From positions 1 to 51,719 of the forward strand of contig SVMI01000012.1 in assembly GCA_015067495.1 (NCBI GenBank): a DNA stretch of 51,719 bases, read 5' to 3'. Below are positions 1 through 7,649 of the stretch, one piece after another. Origin of the DNA: Oscillospiraceae bacterium (lineage in GTDB: Bacteria > Bacillota > Clostridia > Oscillospirales > Oscillospiraceae). Each line of letters starts with the position of its first letter. Position 1 is the first letter of the stretch. The position numbers were made by a program, and so were the translations under genes. The notes below the pieces were generated by a model. That model did not search any database. It was not told the DNA's origin and saw only the letters and a program-made list of their open reading frames with translations.

Positions 1-192
1 CCCGTGAGTTTAGAGTGGGGTAAAGAAATCAATTATGAAATTTGTGTGAATTATTTTGAAAACCCTTGAATTTTAGCCTCTCCCAAGGCTTTAGAGTGAG
101 GAGAAAAATTTTTCATAAGAAATTTAGTAGATTTTTTCCGAAATGCCACTCTCGTTTCCATTAGAAGGCAGAAAGGCACAAACCGAATAATC

Positions 193-588
193 AAGAAAGG
201 AGGTAAGGCTCGTGTTACCAAACTCGATGGCATTATCCAAAGGCTTTATGAAGACAACATTGAGGGCAAGGTTTCAGATGAGCGTTTTGCAAAGTTGACC
301 GCTACCTACGAAGCCGAACAGAGACAGTTGGAACATCGCATTGCGGAACTTCAGAGCTTTATGGCAAACACAAAAAACGAGTCCCTTGGCGTTGATACCT
401 TCCTTTCAATGGTTAGAAGGTATACGGACATCAAGGAACTCGATGCGGAGATTATTCGTGTTTTTGTTGAAAAAATCCTAGTCTACAAGGCTGAAAAGGT
501 TGACGGACACAGGGTTCAACGCATAAAAATCATATACAACGGCATCGGTGAAATACCGACAACGCCTGTAAACGAGAAAACGGCATAG
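193..588 (+). pseudogene. C-terminal remnant of a large serine recombinase
   Basis: The frame encodes about 130 residues resembling the tail of large serine recombinases (the DUF4368-type coiled-coil end). The landmarks are KLDGIIQRLYEDN, a DERFAKL segment, a long E/Q-rich helix and a VEKILVY strand ending at TAG 586-588. The resolvase catalytic domain, the recombinase domain and the zinc ribbon are missing. Upstream, the frame is closed by a TGA at 97-99 and the residues just after it no longer look like the family. A TTG at 295 could begin a 97-residue product, but I see no good ribosome binding site there. It is probably a decayed leftover of an integrative element next to rnpB. The true 5' end could alternatively lie outside the window with a disruption between. 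Confidence 0.75.
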
Positions 589-612
589 CCGAATTAACGA
601 CTATGCCATTTT
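582..612 (+). terminator. Hairpin terminator at the end of the recombinase remnant
   Basis: GGCATAG (582-588) pairs with CTATGCC (601-607), followed by ATTTT. The left arm overlaps the recombinase stop codon. It would end transcription of the remnant before the convergent RNase P RNA gene. Confidence 0.5.
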
Positions 613-665
613 CCCAGGGAATAAAAATCCCTAATTTGCACCCACAAAGAGCGGTGCTTTTTGAT

Positions 666-1025
666 GCGACACGGGTCTATAAGCCGGGTTCTGTCTTGAC
701 AGCCATCTATCTAGTCCCGCAATTACTCGCGGGATCAAGCCGCCTCCTCGAAGCGGTCGGGCAGACCTATTGCTTCTCCACGGCGTTGCTCCGGGATAGA
801 GTTTACAGCGTAAAACCTGTGTTACCACAGGCCGGGTGGGCTCTTACCCCACCTTTTCAGCCTTACCCTGCGTTCCGCCGGAATGCAGGGCGGTATCTCT
901 CTGTTGCACTTGTCCTGAGGTCACCCTCGGCGGGCGTTACCCGTTATCCTTGCCCTATGGAGCCCGGACTTTCCTCACCTGCAGCCTTTCGGCTTGCAGC
1001 CGCGGCTGTCCAACCCCGTCGCCCG
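666..1025 (-). ncRNA. rnpB: RNase P RNA
   Basis: This is the catalytic RNA of ribonuclease P, which removes 5' leaders from pre-tRNAs. Read on the minus strand it carries the conserved GAGGAAAGTCCGGGC block near the 5' end, the AGAGCCCACC block, and the 3' block ACAGAACCCGGCTTATAGAC. The ends can pair (GCGACGGG with CCCGTGTCGC) to form P1. Length is about 360 nt. A consensus promoter lies directly upstream. Short open frames across this stretch are not genes. Exact ends are uncertain by a few bases. Confidence 0.97.
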
Positions 1026-1028
1026 ATT

Positions 1029-1057
1029 ATTGTAACGCAAATCCGCAGGATTGTCAA
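1029..1057 (-). promoter_or_regulatory. rnpB promoter
   Basis: On the minus strand TTGACA (1052-1057) and TACAAT (1029-1034) are separated by 17 bp, and transcription would begin at about 1024. This is a near-perfect housekeeping sigma-A type promoter, as expected for an abundant stable RNA. Its -35 sits within 6 bp of the -35 of the divergent murD promoter. Confidence 0.9.
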
Positions 1058-1062
1058 ATGTC

Positions 1063-1091
1063 TTGCAAATTGCATTCGGGGAATATATAAT
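1063..1091 (+). promoter_or_regulatory. murD promoter
   Basis: TTGCAA (1063-1068), 17 bp, TATAAT (1086-1091). It faces away from the rnpB promoter, and the two -35 elements are almost back to back. It would drive murD-ispD-ispF with a leader of about 55 nt. Confidence 0.75.
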
Positions 1092-1155
1092 AAAAGAAAC
1101 ATACCTTTCAATGCCAAACACTTATATTGGAACAAGATTGGGAGAAGATGAGAAC

Positions 1156-2505
1156 ATGACACGTTTTGATGCTTTCTTTGAAAAATTAAGAGGGAGATCC
1201 GTTGCGGTGCTGGGACTGGGTGTCAGCAACCGTCCGTTGGTGCGCCTTCTTTTGGAATTTGGCTGCCGGGTTTCCGGCGGCGACCGCACGCCCCGGGAAA
1301 AGCTGGATGGGGAAGTGCTGGAGCTGGAAAAGCTGGGGTGTCAGCTTTTTCTTGGCGATACCTTCTATGAGGAAATGAGCGCGGAGATCGCTTTCCGTAC
1401 CCCCGGTATGCATCCTGATAGTCCTGCAGTTACTGCGCTTCGGAAAAAAGGCGCGAAGATCACCTCGGAGATGGAGGTGTTCTTTGAGGTTTGCCCCTGC
1501 AGGATCATTGCGGTCACCGGCTCGGACGGAAAGACCACCACCACGACCCTGATTTCAGAAATGCTGAAAGCCGCGGGAAAAACCGTCTGGCTGGGCGGTA
1601 ACATCGGTGTGCCGCTGCTGCCTCTGACCCGGAAGATGTCTGAAACAGATGTGGCGGTGGTGGAACTCAGCTCCTTCCAGCTGATCGACATGACCCACAG
1701 CCCCTCAGTTGCAGTGATCACCAACCTTGCGCCGAACCATCTGGACGTGCATAAGGATATGGACGAATATGTCTGGGCGAAGAAAAACATTTACCGCTTT
1801 CAGGATGACAAGGGCGTGCTGATCGTCAACGGGGACAATGCAATTACCAAGGAGCTTCGGGGTACCGGCACGACAAAAACCTTCTCCCGTGTCGGTGCGG
1901 GGACGGCGCAGCTGGAGAACGGCACGATCTGCCGCAACGGTCAGAAGGTGCTGGAAACCAAAGATATTCTGATCCCCGGCGTGCATAACATCGAAAACTA
2001 TATGGCTGCCATGCTGGCGGTGGAGGGGATGGTGCCGGATGAGGTGATCCGTCACGTCGCCACGACCTTTGGCGGTGTGGAGCATCGCATTGAGCTGGTG
2101 CGCATCAAGGACGGCGTGCGGTTTTATAACGATTCCATCGCATCCTCGCCCAGTCGTACCATTGCGGGTCTGCGCAGCTTTTCTGAAAAGGTGATCCTGA
2201 TCGCCGGCGGCTACGACAAGCATATTCCCTATGATGTCCTCGGCCCGGAGATTTGCGCCCATGTGAAAAAGCTCTTTTTGGGCGGAGCCACCGGACCGCT
2301 GATCCGTGCGGCTGTGGAAGCTGCGGAAGGGGAGAAGCCGGAGATCGTGGACTGTGGTGACTTTACGGCTGCTGTGTTGGCAGCAGCCGGTGCTGCCCAG
2401 CCGGGAGATGTGGTGCTGATGAGTCCTGCCTCGGCGGCGTTTGATCAGTTCAAGAACTTTATGGTTCGGGGTGAATATTACAAAAAACTGGTAATGGAGC
2501 TGTAA
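1156..2505 (+). CDS. murD: UDP-N-acetylmuramoyl-L-alanine--D-glutamate ligase
   Basis: MurD is a cytoplasmic ATP-dependent ligase that adds D-glutamate to UDP-MurNAc-L-Ala in peptidoglycan precursor synthesis. The 449-residue product has an N-terminal Rossmann-like domain (VAVLGLGVSN, about residues 16-26). The ATP-binding loop GSDGKTTTT is near residues 122-130. The Mur-ligase segment NHLDVHKDMDEYVWAK and a C-terminal domain beginning near EHRIELV follow. I chose the ATG at 1156 because a GGGAGAAG ribosome binding site precedes it and the family N-terminus matches. The frame stays open further upstream, but that part overlaps the promoter. It is the first gene of a three-gene unit with ispD and ispF. 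Confidence 0.95.
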   Translation: MTRFDAFFEKLRGRSVAVLGLGVSNRPLVRLLLEFGCRVSGGDRTPREKLDGEVLELEKLGCQLFLGDTFYEEMSAEIAFRTPGMHPDSPAVTALRKKGAKITSEMEVFFEVCPCRIIAVTGSDGKTTTTTLISEMLKAAGKTVWLGGNIGVPLLPLTRKMSETDVAVVELSSFQLIDMTHSPSVAVITNLAPNHLDVHKDMDEYVWAKKNIYRFQDDKGVLIVNGDNAITKELRGTGTTKTFSRVGAGTAQLENGTICRNGQKVLETKDILIPGVHNIENYMAAMLAVEGMVPDEVIRHVATTFGGVEHRIELVRIKDGVRFYNDSIASSPSRTIAGLRSFSEKVILIAGGYDKHIPYDVLGPEICAHVKKLFLGGATGPLIRAAVEAAEGEKPEIVDCGDFTAAVLAAAGAAQPGDVVLMSPASAAFDQFKNFMVRGEYYKKLVMEL

Positions 2506-2507
2506 GA

Positions 2508-3230
2508 ATGAATATCAGCAAGTTTACAAAGCTCGCCCGCAAGGCACTGCCGCTGAAGCCCTGCGGCGCGGTGATCGTGGCGGCGGGAACGGCATCCCGC
2601 ATGGGCGGCATCGATAAGGTCATGGCACCCCTGATGGGAGAGCCGATGATCGTGCATACCGTTCGTGCGTTTCAAAATTGCGATGCCATCCGTGAGATCA
2701 TCGTGGTGACCCGGCAGGATCTGATCGTACCGATCATGGATCTGTGCCACGAATTTGACAAGCTGCGTGCCGTTATCGTAGGCGGCAACACCCGTCAGGA
2801 GTCGGTGGAGCGGGGCATCAGCGCCCTTTCCGGCAGCATGAAGCTGGTTGCTGTGCAGGACGGCGCCCGTCCGCTGATCACATGGCAGGTCATCGACAGA
2901 ACGGTTCGCGCTGCAAACAGCTATGGCGCGGCTGCACCGGCGATCCCCGTCAAGGATACCATCAAGGTAGTGCAGGGCGGTGTCGTCAAGGAAACGCCTG
3001 TTAGAAGCACTCTACAAGCCGTACAGACGCCGCAGGTGTTTGACGTAGATCTGCTCCGCGGCGCGCTGGAAAAGGCGAAAGAGGACGAAGCAGCGGTCAC
3101 AGACGATTGCTCCGCGGTGGAGCGGCTGGGAATGTCTGTCAAGATCGTGGAGGGTGACGAGCGCAATATCAAGGTGACCACCCCGATGGACCTGAAGATC
3201 GCGCAGCTGCTGATGGAGGAAATGCAATGA
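2508..3230 (+). CDS. ispD: 2-C-methyl-D-erythritol 4-phosphate cytidylyltransferase
   Basis: IspD transfers CMP from CTP to 2-C-methyl-D-erythritol 4-phosphate, the third step of the non-mevalonate (MEP) isoprenoid pathway. The 240-residue protein carries the nucleotide-binding motif [10 protein letters not shown] near residues 25-34. It also has the family motifs QDGARPLIT and VKDTIKVV, and [15 protein letters not shown]. An N-terminal stretch of about 20 residues precedes the core. It begins 2 bp after murD and overlaps ispF by 4 bp, so the three are translationally coupled. Grouping with ispF, which acts two steps later, supports the call. Confidence 0.95.
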   Translation: MNISKFTKLARKALPLKPCGAVIVAAGTASRMGGIDKVMAPLMGEPMIVHTVRAFQNCDAIREIIVVTRQDLIVPIMDLCHEFDKLRAVIVGGNTRQESVERGISALSGSMKLVAVQDGARPLITWQVIDRTVRAANSYGAAAPAIPVKDTIKVVQGGVVKETPVRSTLQAVQTPQVFDVDLLRGALEKAKEDEAAVTDDCSAVERLGMSVKIVEGDERNIKVTTPMDLKIAQLLMEEMQ

Positions 3231-3697
3231 GAATCGGACATGGTTACGATGTGCATAAATTTGCCGAAGGTCGGGCGTTGATCCTCGGCGGCGTCAACAT
3301 CCCCTACGAGAAGGGCTTGCTGGGTCACAGCGATGCGGATGTTCTTCTGCACGCGGTGTCGGACGCGCTGCTGGGCGCAGCGGGGCTGCGGGACATCGGC
3401 TATCACTTCCCGGACACCGATCCGCAGTACAAGGGCGCGGATTCTTTGAAGCTGCTGCAGATCGTTGGTGAAAAGGTCACCGCTGCCGGCTGCCGCATCA
3501 GCAATATTGATGTGACACTGGTGGCACAGAAGCCGAAGGTGGGGAAGGTCATCCCGGAAATGGTACATAATATCGCTTCCGCACTGGGGCTTGACGCATC
3601 CCGGGTCAATGTCAAGGCGACAACGGAAGAGGGGCTGGGCTTTACCGGCGCATTGGAGGGCATTGCCTGCCATGCGGTATGCCTGCTGGAGGAATAA
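3227..3697 (+). CDS. ispF: 2-C-methyl-D-erythritol 2,4-cyclodiphosphate synthase
   Basis: IspF cyclises the CDP-methylerythritol phosphate intermediate, releasing CMP, in the MEP pathway. The 156-residue protein matches the family length. It shows the metal ligands in HGYDVHKF at residues 5-12, the [13 protein letters not shown] block, [10 protein letters not shown] and the C-terminal [12 protein letters not shown]. It starts at an ATGA overlap with ispD and is followed by a strong terminator, closing the murD-ispD-ispF unit. Confidence 0.97.
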   Translation: MRIGHGYDVHKFAEGRALILGGVNIPYEKGLLGHSDADVLLHAVSDALLGAAGLRDIGYHFPDTDPQYKGADSLKLLQIVGEKVTAAGCRISNIDVTLVAQKPKVGKVIPEMVHNIASALGLDASRVNVKATTEEGLGFTGALEGIACHAVCLLEE

Positions 3698-3701
3698 AAT
3701 T

Positions 3702-3728
3702 GCCTGCCGCATACGCGGCAGGCTTTTC
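3702..3728 (+). terminator. Terminator after ispF
   Basis: GCCTGCCGC (3702-3710), loop ATAC, GCGGCAGGC (3715-3723), then TTTTCTT. A perfect 9-bp GC-rich stem followed by a U-rich tract. Confidence 0.9.
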
Positions 3729-3765
3729 TTTGCTGAAATGGGTTGACAAAGTAAAAATATTGTCC

Positions 3766-3837
3766 CATATGCGCATATGTATGCGGGAGAAGAACGTTAA
3801 AATATCGAAATATACAGGAATATTTATTCAAATATTC
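3766..3837 (+). promoter_or_regulatory. Candidate operator elements upstream of the amino acid transporter
   Basis: Two symmetrical elements lie in the 258-bp gap between ispF and the transporter. CATATGCGCATATG (3766-3779) is a perfect palindrome that overlaps the -10 position of a weak possible promoter (TTGACA at 3743-3748). GAATATTT-ATTC-AAATATTC (3818-3837) is an inverted repeat, and its left part (GAATATTTATTCA) resembles an ArgR box. No regulator gene is adjacent, so the role is inferred from symmetry and position. Confidence 0.35.
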
Positions 3838-3913
3838 ATTAGAAAACTCTAATTTTTCGCAAAAGTGCCATATGAAGCAGGAAAAATAGCTGTTTCTTTG
3901 TGTAGTCTACCAG

Positions 3914-3942
3914 TTGACGTTGCATAATATTCGTGATATCAT
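3914..3942 (+). promoter_or_regulatory. Promoter of the amino acid ABC transporter operon
   Basis: TTGACG (3914-3919), 17 bp, TATCAT (3937-3942). It is the best match in the gap and would give a leader of about 35 nt before the binding-protein ATG at 3986. Confidence 0.65.
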
Positions 3943-3985
3943 TCAGTCATCCTAAAAACACCCAAACGAAAAGGAGAAATGAAAA

Positions 3986-4855
3986 ATGAAAAAGATTATC
4001 GCACTGGTTATGGCAGCTCTTATGTTGGTCGGTATGTTGGCAGGCTGTACCGCCGCCGACGACGGCCCCGGTAAGAACAAGTACAATCTGACCACCGTGA
4101 AGGAAGGTTACCTGACTGTTATTACTTCCCCCGACTATGCACCCTATGAGTTCTACGCTCTGGACAAGGACGGCAACCCCAGCCTTGCCGGTTTTGACAT
4201 GGCTCTGGCTCAGTACATTGCCGACTATCTGGATCTGACTCTGGAAGTCGTACCCATGGACTTTAATGGTATCATCGGTGAGATGCAGAACGGCAAGGCC
4301 GATCTGGCTATGGCAGGTCTGTCCCCCAAGCCTGAGCGTGCGCTGGCTATGGACTTCTCCGATACTTACTACGAAGGCAAGCAGGCTTTCATCACCACCA
4401 AGGCCAATGCCGGTAAATTCACCGACCTGGCTTCCACCAACAATGCCGATTACACCATCGCTGTTCAGTCCGGCACCATTCAGGTCGATCTGGCAGCTGA
4501 ATTCAGCCCCAATGCCAATGTCATCAACCTGACCAAAGCAACTGACATCATCACTGAACTGTTGTCCGGCAAGATCGACGGTGCTTATGTGGAATGGGAT
4601 GTGGCAGCTTCCTATCAGAAGAACTACTCCGATCTGCAGATCGTCTGCGAAGTTCCCTACGAAGCTGAGGGCAATGTCATCGGCGTCAAGAAGGGCAACA
4701 CCGACCTGATGAAGTATGTCAACGAGGCACTGAACAAGTGTGTCGATGAAGGCACCTTCGCCAAGTTCCTGGAAGAGGCCAACAATCTGGCTTCCGGTGA
4801 CAACTACCAGGGTATGCTGGATCCCGACGGCAAGGTTCCCACCGACGCGGGCTAA
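3986..4855 (+). CDS. Amino acid ABC transporter substrate-binding lipoprotein
   Basis: This is a solute-binding protein of the polar amino acid family (SBP_bac_3), which captures an amino acid outside the membrane and delivers it to the permease. The 289-residue product begins with a lipoprotein signal peptide ending LAGC, so Cys21 would be lipidated. The fold is recognisable from SPDYAPYEFY, GFDMALAQYIADYL, the MNGKADL-like segment and FSDTYYEGKQAF. AGGAGA precedes the ATG. It is first in an operon with permease and ATPase. An intercistronic hairpin follows, usual for keeping binding protein in excess. The substrate is not readable from sequence; a general or basic/polar amino acid is likely. 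Confidence 0.93.
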   Translation: MKKIIALVMAALMLVGMLAGCTAADDGPGKNKYNLTTVKEGYLTVITSPDYAPYEFYALDKDGNPSLAGFDMALAQYIADYLDLTLEVVPMDFNGIIGEMQNGKADLAMAGLSPKPERALAMDFSDTYYEGKQAFITTKANAGKFTDLASTNNADYTIAVQSGTIQVDLAAEFSPNANVINLTKATDIITELLSGKIDGAYVEWDVAASYQKNYSDLQIVCEVPYEAEGNVIGVKKGNTDLMKYVNEALNKCVDEGTFAKFLEEANNLASGDNYQGMLDPDGKVPTDAG

Positions 4856-4866
4856 GTTGAAATTGG

Positions 4867-4893
4867 ATTCCTCCCCGGTCTCCGGGGAGGAAT
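4867..4893 (+). other. Intercistronic hairpin between binding protein and permease
   Basis: ATTCCTCCCCGG (4867-4878), loop TCT, CCGGGGAGGAAT (4882-4893): a perfect 12-bp stem with only two U residues after it. It likely acts as a partial terminator or 3' mRNA-stabilising structure that raises the binding protein over the membrane components. Confidence 0.7.
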
Positions 4894-4920
4894 TTGATGT
4901 GTTCTTGAAAGGATTATTTC

Positions 4921-5709
4921 ATGGATAGTTTCGTTACATCGGCAGGTTTTGAAAAAACTTTCCGCTATATCAAGCTGATCGAGCAGGGTCTGCTGGTTAC
5001 TGTGATGCTGGCTGCCTGCACGGTAGTTATCGGTTTTATTTTGGGCATTATCCTTGCCCTCATGCGCATGAGCGATGTCCGCCCACTGCGCTTCCTTGCT
5101 TATGATCGGAAGGGTCATGTGCGTAATAACAAGTTCCTCATCTCCCTGAGCAAGGTCAACCCCGTTTCCTTTTTTGCCGCAGCCTATGTCGAGATCCTGC
5201 GTTCCACCCCCGTGCTGGTGCAGATCATGATCATTTACCACGGCGTTTTTGGCAAGCTGATCGACCTGCCCAACTTCACCATCTTCGGATTTTTGAAATT
5301 CAACCGCTTTATTCCCGGTGTTGTGGCTTTGGGCATGAACTCCGGCGCTTACCTGTGTGAGATCATCCGCTCCGGCATCCAGTCCATCGACGGAGGTCAG
5401 ACGGAAGCCGCCCGGAGTCTGGGCATGACCCAGGGGCAGACCCTGAGCAACATTATTTTGCCTCAGGCTATCAAGAACATCCTGCCTGCCATTGCCAATG
5501 AGTTTGTGGTCATTATCAAGGAATCCTCCATTTGCTACACCATTGGTGTTCAGGAGCTGATGTTTGCCGTGGATGCCATCCGCGGTGCCAACTTTATTAT
5601 CATGGAGCCTCTGCTGGTTGCTACAGCGATCTATTTCTGCCTGTGCTTCCCCACCTCCAAGATCATTGCATATTTCGAAAGGAGGATGAGCCGTGGAGAC
5701 AAGCGTTAA
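4921..5709 (+). CDS. Amino acid ABC transporter permease
   Basis: This is the inner-membrane channel subunit of a polar amino acid importer (HisM/GlnP type). The 262-residue protein has hydrophobic segments near residues 23-47, around 130-145, and 210-240. The cytoplasmic EAA loop, [20 protein letters not shown], contacts the ATPase. The STPVLVQI motif typical of this permease family is present, preceded by EILR. An insertion of about 35 residues between the first two helices ([13 protein letters not shown] to VNPVSFF) is longer than in many homologues. It overlaps the ATPase gene by 17 bp. Confidence 0.93.
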   Translation: MDSFVTSAGFEKTFRYIKLIEQGLLVTVMLAACTVVIGFILGIILALMRMSDVRPLRFLAYDRKGHVRNNKFLISLSKVNPVSFFAAAYVEILRSTPVLVQIMIIYHGVFGKLIDLPNFTIFGFLKFNRFIPGVVALGMNSGAYLCEIIRSGIQSIDGGQTEAARSLGMTQGQTLSNIILPQAIKNILPAIANEFVVIIKESSICYTIGVQELMFAVDAIRGANFIIMEPLLVATAIYFCLCFPTSKIIAYFERRMSRGDKR

Positions 5710-6469
5710 GCTGATCCAGGTCAAGAACCTGAAAAAGCATTACAACAAAGGCGCCATCCGCGCTTTGGACGATGTTTCCGTGGACGTCGAAAAGGGCGAG
5801 GTTTTGGTGGTCATCGGACCCTCCGGCTCCGGCAAGTCCACCTTCCTGCGCAGCCTGAACCTGCTGGAAGTTCCCACTAACGGCGAGATCATTTTCCACG
5901 ACATCGACATTACCAAGAAGAAATTCCTCAATAAGCATGGTAAGGTGGAGAAGGTTGACATCAACTTCCATCGGCAGAAGATGGGAATGGTGTTTCAGCA
6001 CTTTAACCTCTTCCCCCACAAGACCATTCTGGATAACATGATCCTTTCCCCTGTGAAGGTTTTGAAAATGCCCAAGGCGGAAGCTGTTGAGAAGGCTCTG
6101 ATGCTGCTGAAGCGTGTCGGTCTGGAGGATCGCGCGGGTGCTTATCCCATCCAGCTCTCCGGCGGACAGAAGCAGCGTGTTGCCATCGTGCGTGCGCTGA
6201 TGATGGAGCCGGAGGTGATGCTCTTTGACGAGCCGACCTCGGCGCTCGATCCCGAGATGGTCGGTGAAGTTCTGGAGGTCATGAAGGAGCTGGCAAAGTC
6301 CGGCATGACCATGGTAGTCGTGACCCACGAGATGGGCTTTGCAAAGGAGGTTGCCAGCCGCGTCATGTTCATGGATGAGGGCAAGATCCTGGAAATGGGC
6401 ACGCCGGAGCAGATCTTCGATCATCCCAAGCATCCCCGTCTGCAGGAATTTCTGTCGAAAGTTCTTTAA
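5693..6469 (+). CDS. Amino acid ABC transporter ATP-binding protein
   Basis: This ATPase powers the amino acid importer. The 258-residue protein contains Walker [10 protein letters not shown] (residues 42-50), a Q-loop in [12 protein letters not shown], the signature [10 protein letters not shown], Walker [15 protein letters not shown] and the switch histidine in [10 protein letters not shown]. These are diagnostic of the GlnQ/HisP branch. It starts at GTG 5693 inside the permease gene, preceded by AAGGAGGATGA, which implies translational coupling. A strong terminator follows. Confidence 0.95.
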   Translation: METSVKLIQVKNLKKHYNKGAIRALDDVSVDVEKGEVLVVIGPSGSGKSTFLRSLNLLEVPTNGEIIFHDIDITKKKFLNKHGKVEKVDINFHRQKMGMVFQHFNLFPHKTILDNMILSPVKVLKMPKAEAVEKALMLLKRVGLEDRAGAYPIQLSGGQKQRVAIVRALMMEPEVMLFDEPTSALDPEMVGEVLEVMKELAKSGMTMVVVTHEMGFAKEVASRVMFMDEGKILEMGTPEQIFDHPKHPRLQEFLSKVL

Positions 6470-6474
6470 TAATC

Positions 6475-6507
6475 ACGACCTGTCGCCTTGGCGGCAGGTC
6501 GTTTTTG
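6475..6507 (+). terminator. Terminator after the transporter operon
   Basis: ACGACCTGTCGCC (6475-6487), loop TT, GGCGGCAGGTCGT (6490-6502), then TTTT. One internal mismatch. Confidence 0.88.
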
Positions 6508-6538
6508 TGCTGTGCATGTTTATTGTGACGAGAAACCG

Positions 6539-6567
6539 TTGATTTTTATTTTGATTTATTGTATAAT
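6539..6567 (+). promoter_or_regulatory. Promoter of the orphan lipoprotein gene
   Basis: TTGATT (6539-6544), 17 bp, TATAAT (6562-6567), set in AT-rich DNA 78 bp before the lipoprotein ATG. Confidence 0.7.
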
Positions 6568-6644
6568 AGTACCGATAGGTGAAGATCGTGCCTGTTATAT
6601 CCGTCCGTATGCCTCTGAATGCCGTCATGAAAGGAGAGTTTGAC

Positions 6645-7136
6645 ATGCGAAGATTTCAAAAATCAATGTTGTTTCGGAAGTTGATCTTGCTTTTGCTGGC
6701 TCTTGGGCTGCTGGCTTCTATGCTGGCAGGTTGTCAGACTGAGTCATCCTATGAACCGCTGACCGAAGAAAAAATAAAGGAAATTAGAACAGCGTGGGAA
6801 ACTGCGACTAATCCGCCTTTTGGTAGCCGAGATTATCATTATCGGTTGGACTTTACTTCTCCCGATCATTATTACGGTACGCATGGAGATTGCATCGCGC
6901 TTTTTTATGGATCTCGAGATGCTGATGCTGAAATGCTATATGATATTTTGGTCGCTGATTCCTGTTTTCACAGCTCGCTTAATGCACCAATGCTTTACAT
7001 TTACCGAGATGGTGAATTTAAGTTAATTACTGTGGCGTATGAGGATGGTTGGTTGACAAAGGAACAGGTTGCATCTATGGCGGAGCATCATAAGACTACA
7101 AATAATTATTGCAATTGCAGAGATGACAAGGGATGA
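6645..7136 (+). CDS. Hypothetical lipoprotein
   Basis: I do not recognise the family. The 163-residue product starts with positively charged residues and a hydrophobic stretch (LILLLLALGLLASMLAGC), a lipoprotein signal with lipidation at the Cys of LAGC. The mature part is acidic and aromatic-rich (YHYRLDF, YYGTHGDC, YIYRDGEF). The start is ATG 6645, with AAAGGAGAG upstream. A longer in-frame start at 6579 is possible but would bury the signal peptide. It stands alone between terminators with its own promoter, and its codons are more AT-rich than those of neighbouring genes, which suggests later acquisition. Confidence 0.75.
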   Translation: MRRFQKSMLFRKLILLLLALGLLASMLAGCQTESSYEPLTEEKIKEIRTAWETATNPPFGSRDYHYRLDFTSPDHYYGTHGDCIALFYGSRDADAEMLYDILVADSCFHSSLNAPMLYIYRDGEFKLITVAYEDGWLTKEQVASMAEHHKTTNNYCNCRDDKG

Positions 7137-7184
7137 TTTTGCAGACAATCGGATCGTATCTATGAATTGCATCAATGGAACAGC

Positions 7185-7286
7185 ATGAGAACGAAGTGCT
7201 TGAAATGCGGCTTCAACCCGGAAGGCTCGGTTGTTCTGGGTACGGGTGGGAGCATTTTCTCCTCCCGGCTGCATCTTTTAGAATAA
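7185..7286 (+). CDS. Possible 33-residue CxxC mini-protein or gene remnant
   Basis: In the 255-bp gap between the lipoprotein and the DUF3343 gene, an ATG-started frame encodes 33 residues. It begins with a zinc-ribbon-like KCLKCGFNPEG and continues into VVLGTGGSIFSSR. There is no convincing ribosome binding site and only one CxxC pair. It may be the decayed start of a double zinc-ribbon protein or chance. A terminator follows at 7312. Confidence 0.2.
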   Translation: MRTKCLKCGFNPEGSVVLGTGGSIFSSRLHLLE

Positions 7287-7311
7287 ATATCCCGATTCAT
7301 ACATTACTGTC

Positions 7312-7343
7312 ACGGGGAGCGCATTTGCGCTCCCCGTTATTTT
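7312..7343 (+). terminator. Terminator upstream of the DUF3343 gene
   Basis: ACGGGGAGCGC (7312-7322), loop ATTT, GCGCTCCCCGT (7327-7337), then TATTTT: a perfect 11-bp stem. Confidence 0.88.
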
Positions 7344-7391
7344 GTGGCATTTTGCCGAAATTTGCATAGATTGTAGAGGGAGGGATGAAAC

Positions 7392-7649
7392 ATGAGAAAC
7401 CATTGGCTGATCACCTTTCGGTCTGTGACCTTTGCGCAGCACGCGCAGAAAGAACTGCAGCGGGAGGGGATTCTCTGTCAGCTGCAGCGCACGCCCAAAA
7501 TGCTGACGAGCCGGGGCTGCGGCTACTGTCTGCGCCTGCGTGGGGTGGATGCGCTTCCGGCGGTGGCGATCCTGCAGGACGAACAGATCAAATACGAAAA
7601 GCTCTACGCATTGGATGAGAGCGGCACACCCCGGGAGCAGGCACTATGA
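7392..7649 (+). CDS. DUF3343 protein, putative Se/S carrier-like
   Basis: The 85-residue protein looks like the DUF3343 family, small proteins proposed to carry selenium or sulfur. Visible features are the N-terminal WLITFRSVTFAQHAQKEL helix region, a central TPKMLTSRGCGYCLRL segment with two cysteines, and a basic/acidic tail. It begins after GGAGGGATGAAAC and ends in an ATGA overlap with a cysteine desulfurase-like gene, so the pair is coupled. The neighbour, which can release persulfide or selenide from cysteine or selenocysteine, supports a chalcogen-transfer role. That role is an inference from family and context. Confidence 0.75.
   Translation: MRNHWLITFRSVTFAQHAQKELQREGILCQLQRTPKMLTSRGCGYCLRLRGVDALPAVAILQDEQIKYEKLYALDESGTPREQAL

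Noticed and set aside
603..1162. Several short open frames across the rnpB locus
   Set aside because: They lie inside the RNase P RNA, whose conserved blocks and promoter explain the sequence.
4894..4920. Full terminator between binding protein and permease
   Set aside because: The 12-bp stem is followed by only two U residues, and the downstream genes have no other promoter, so it is more likely partial or protective.
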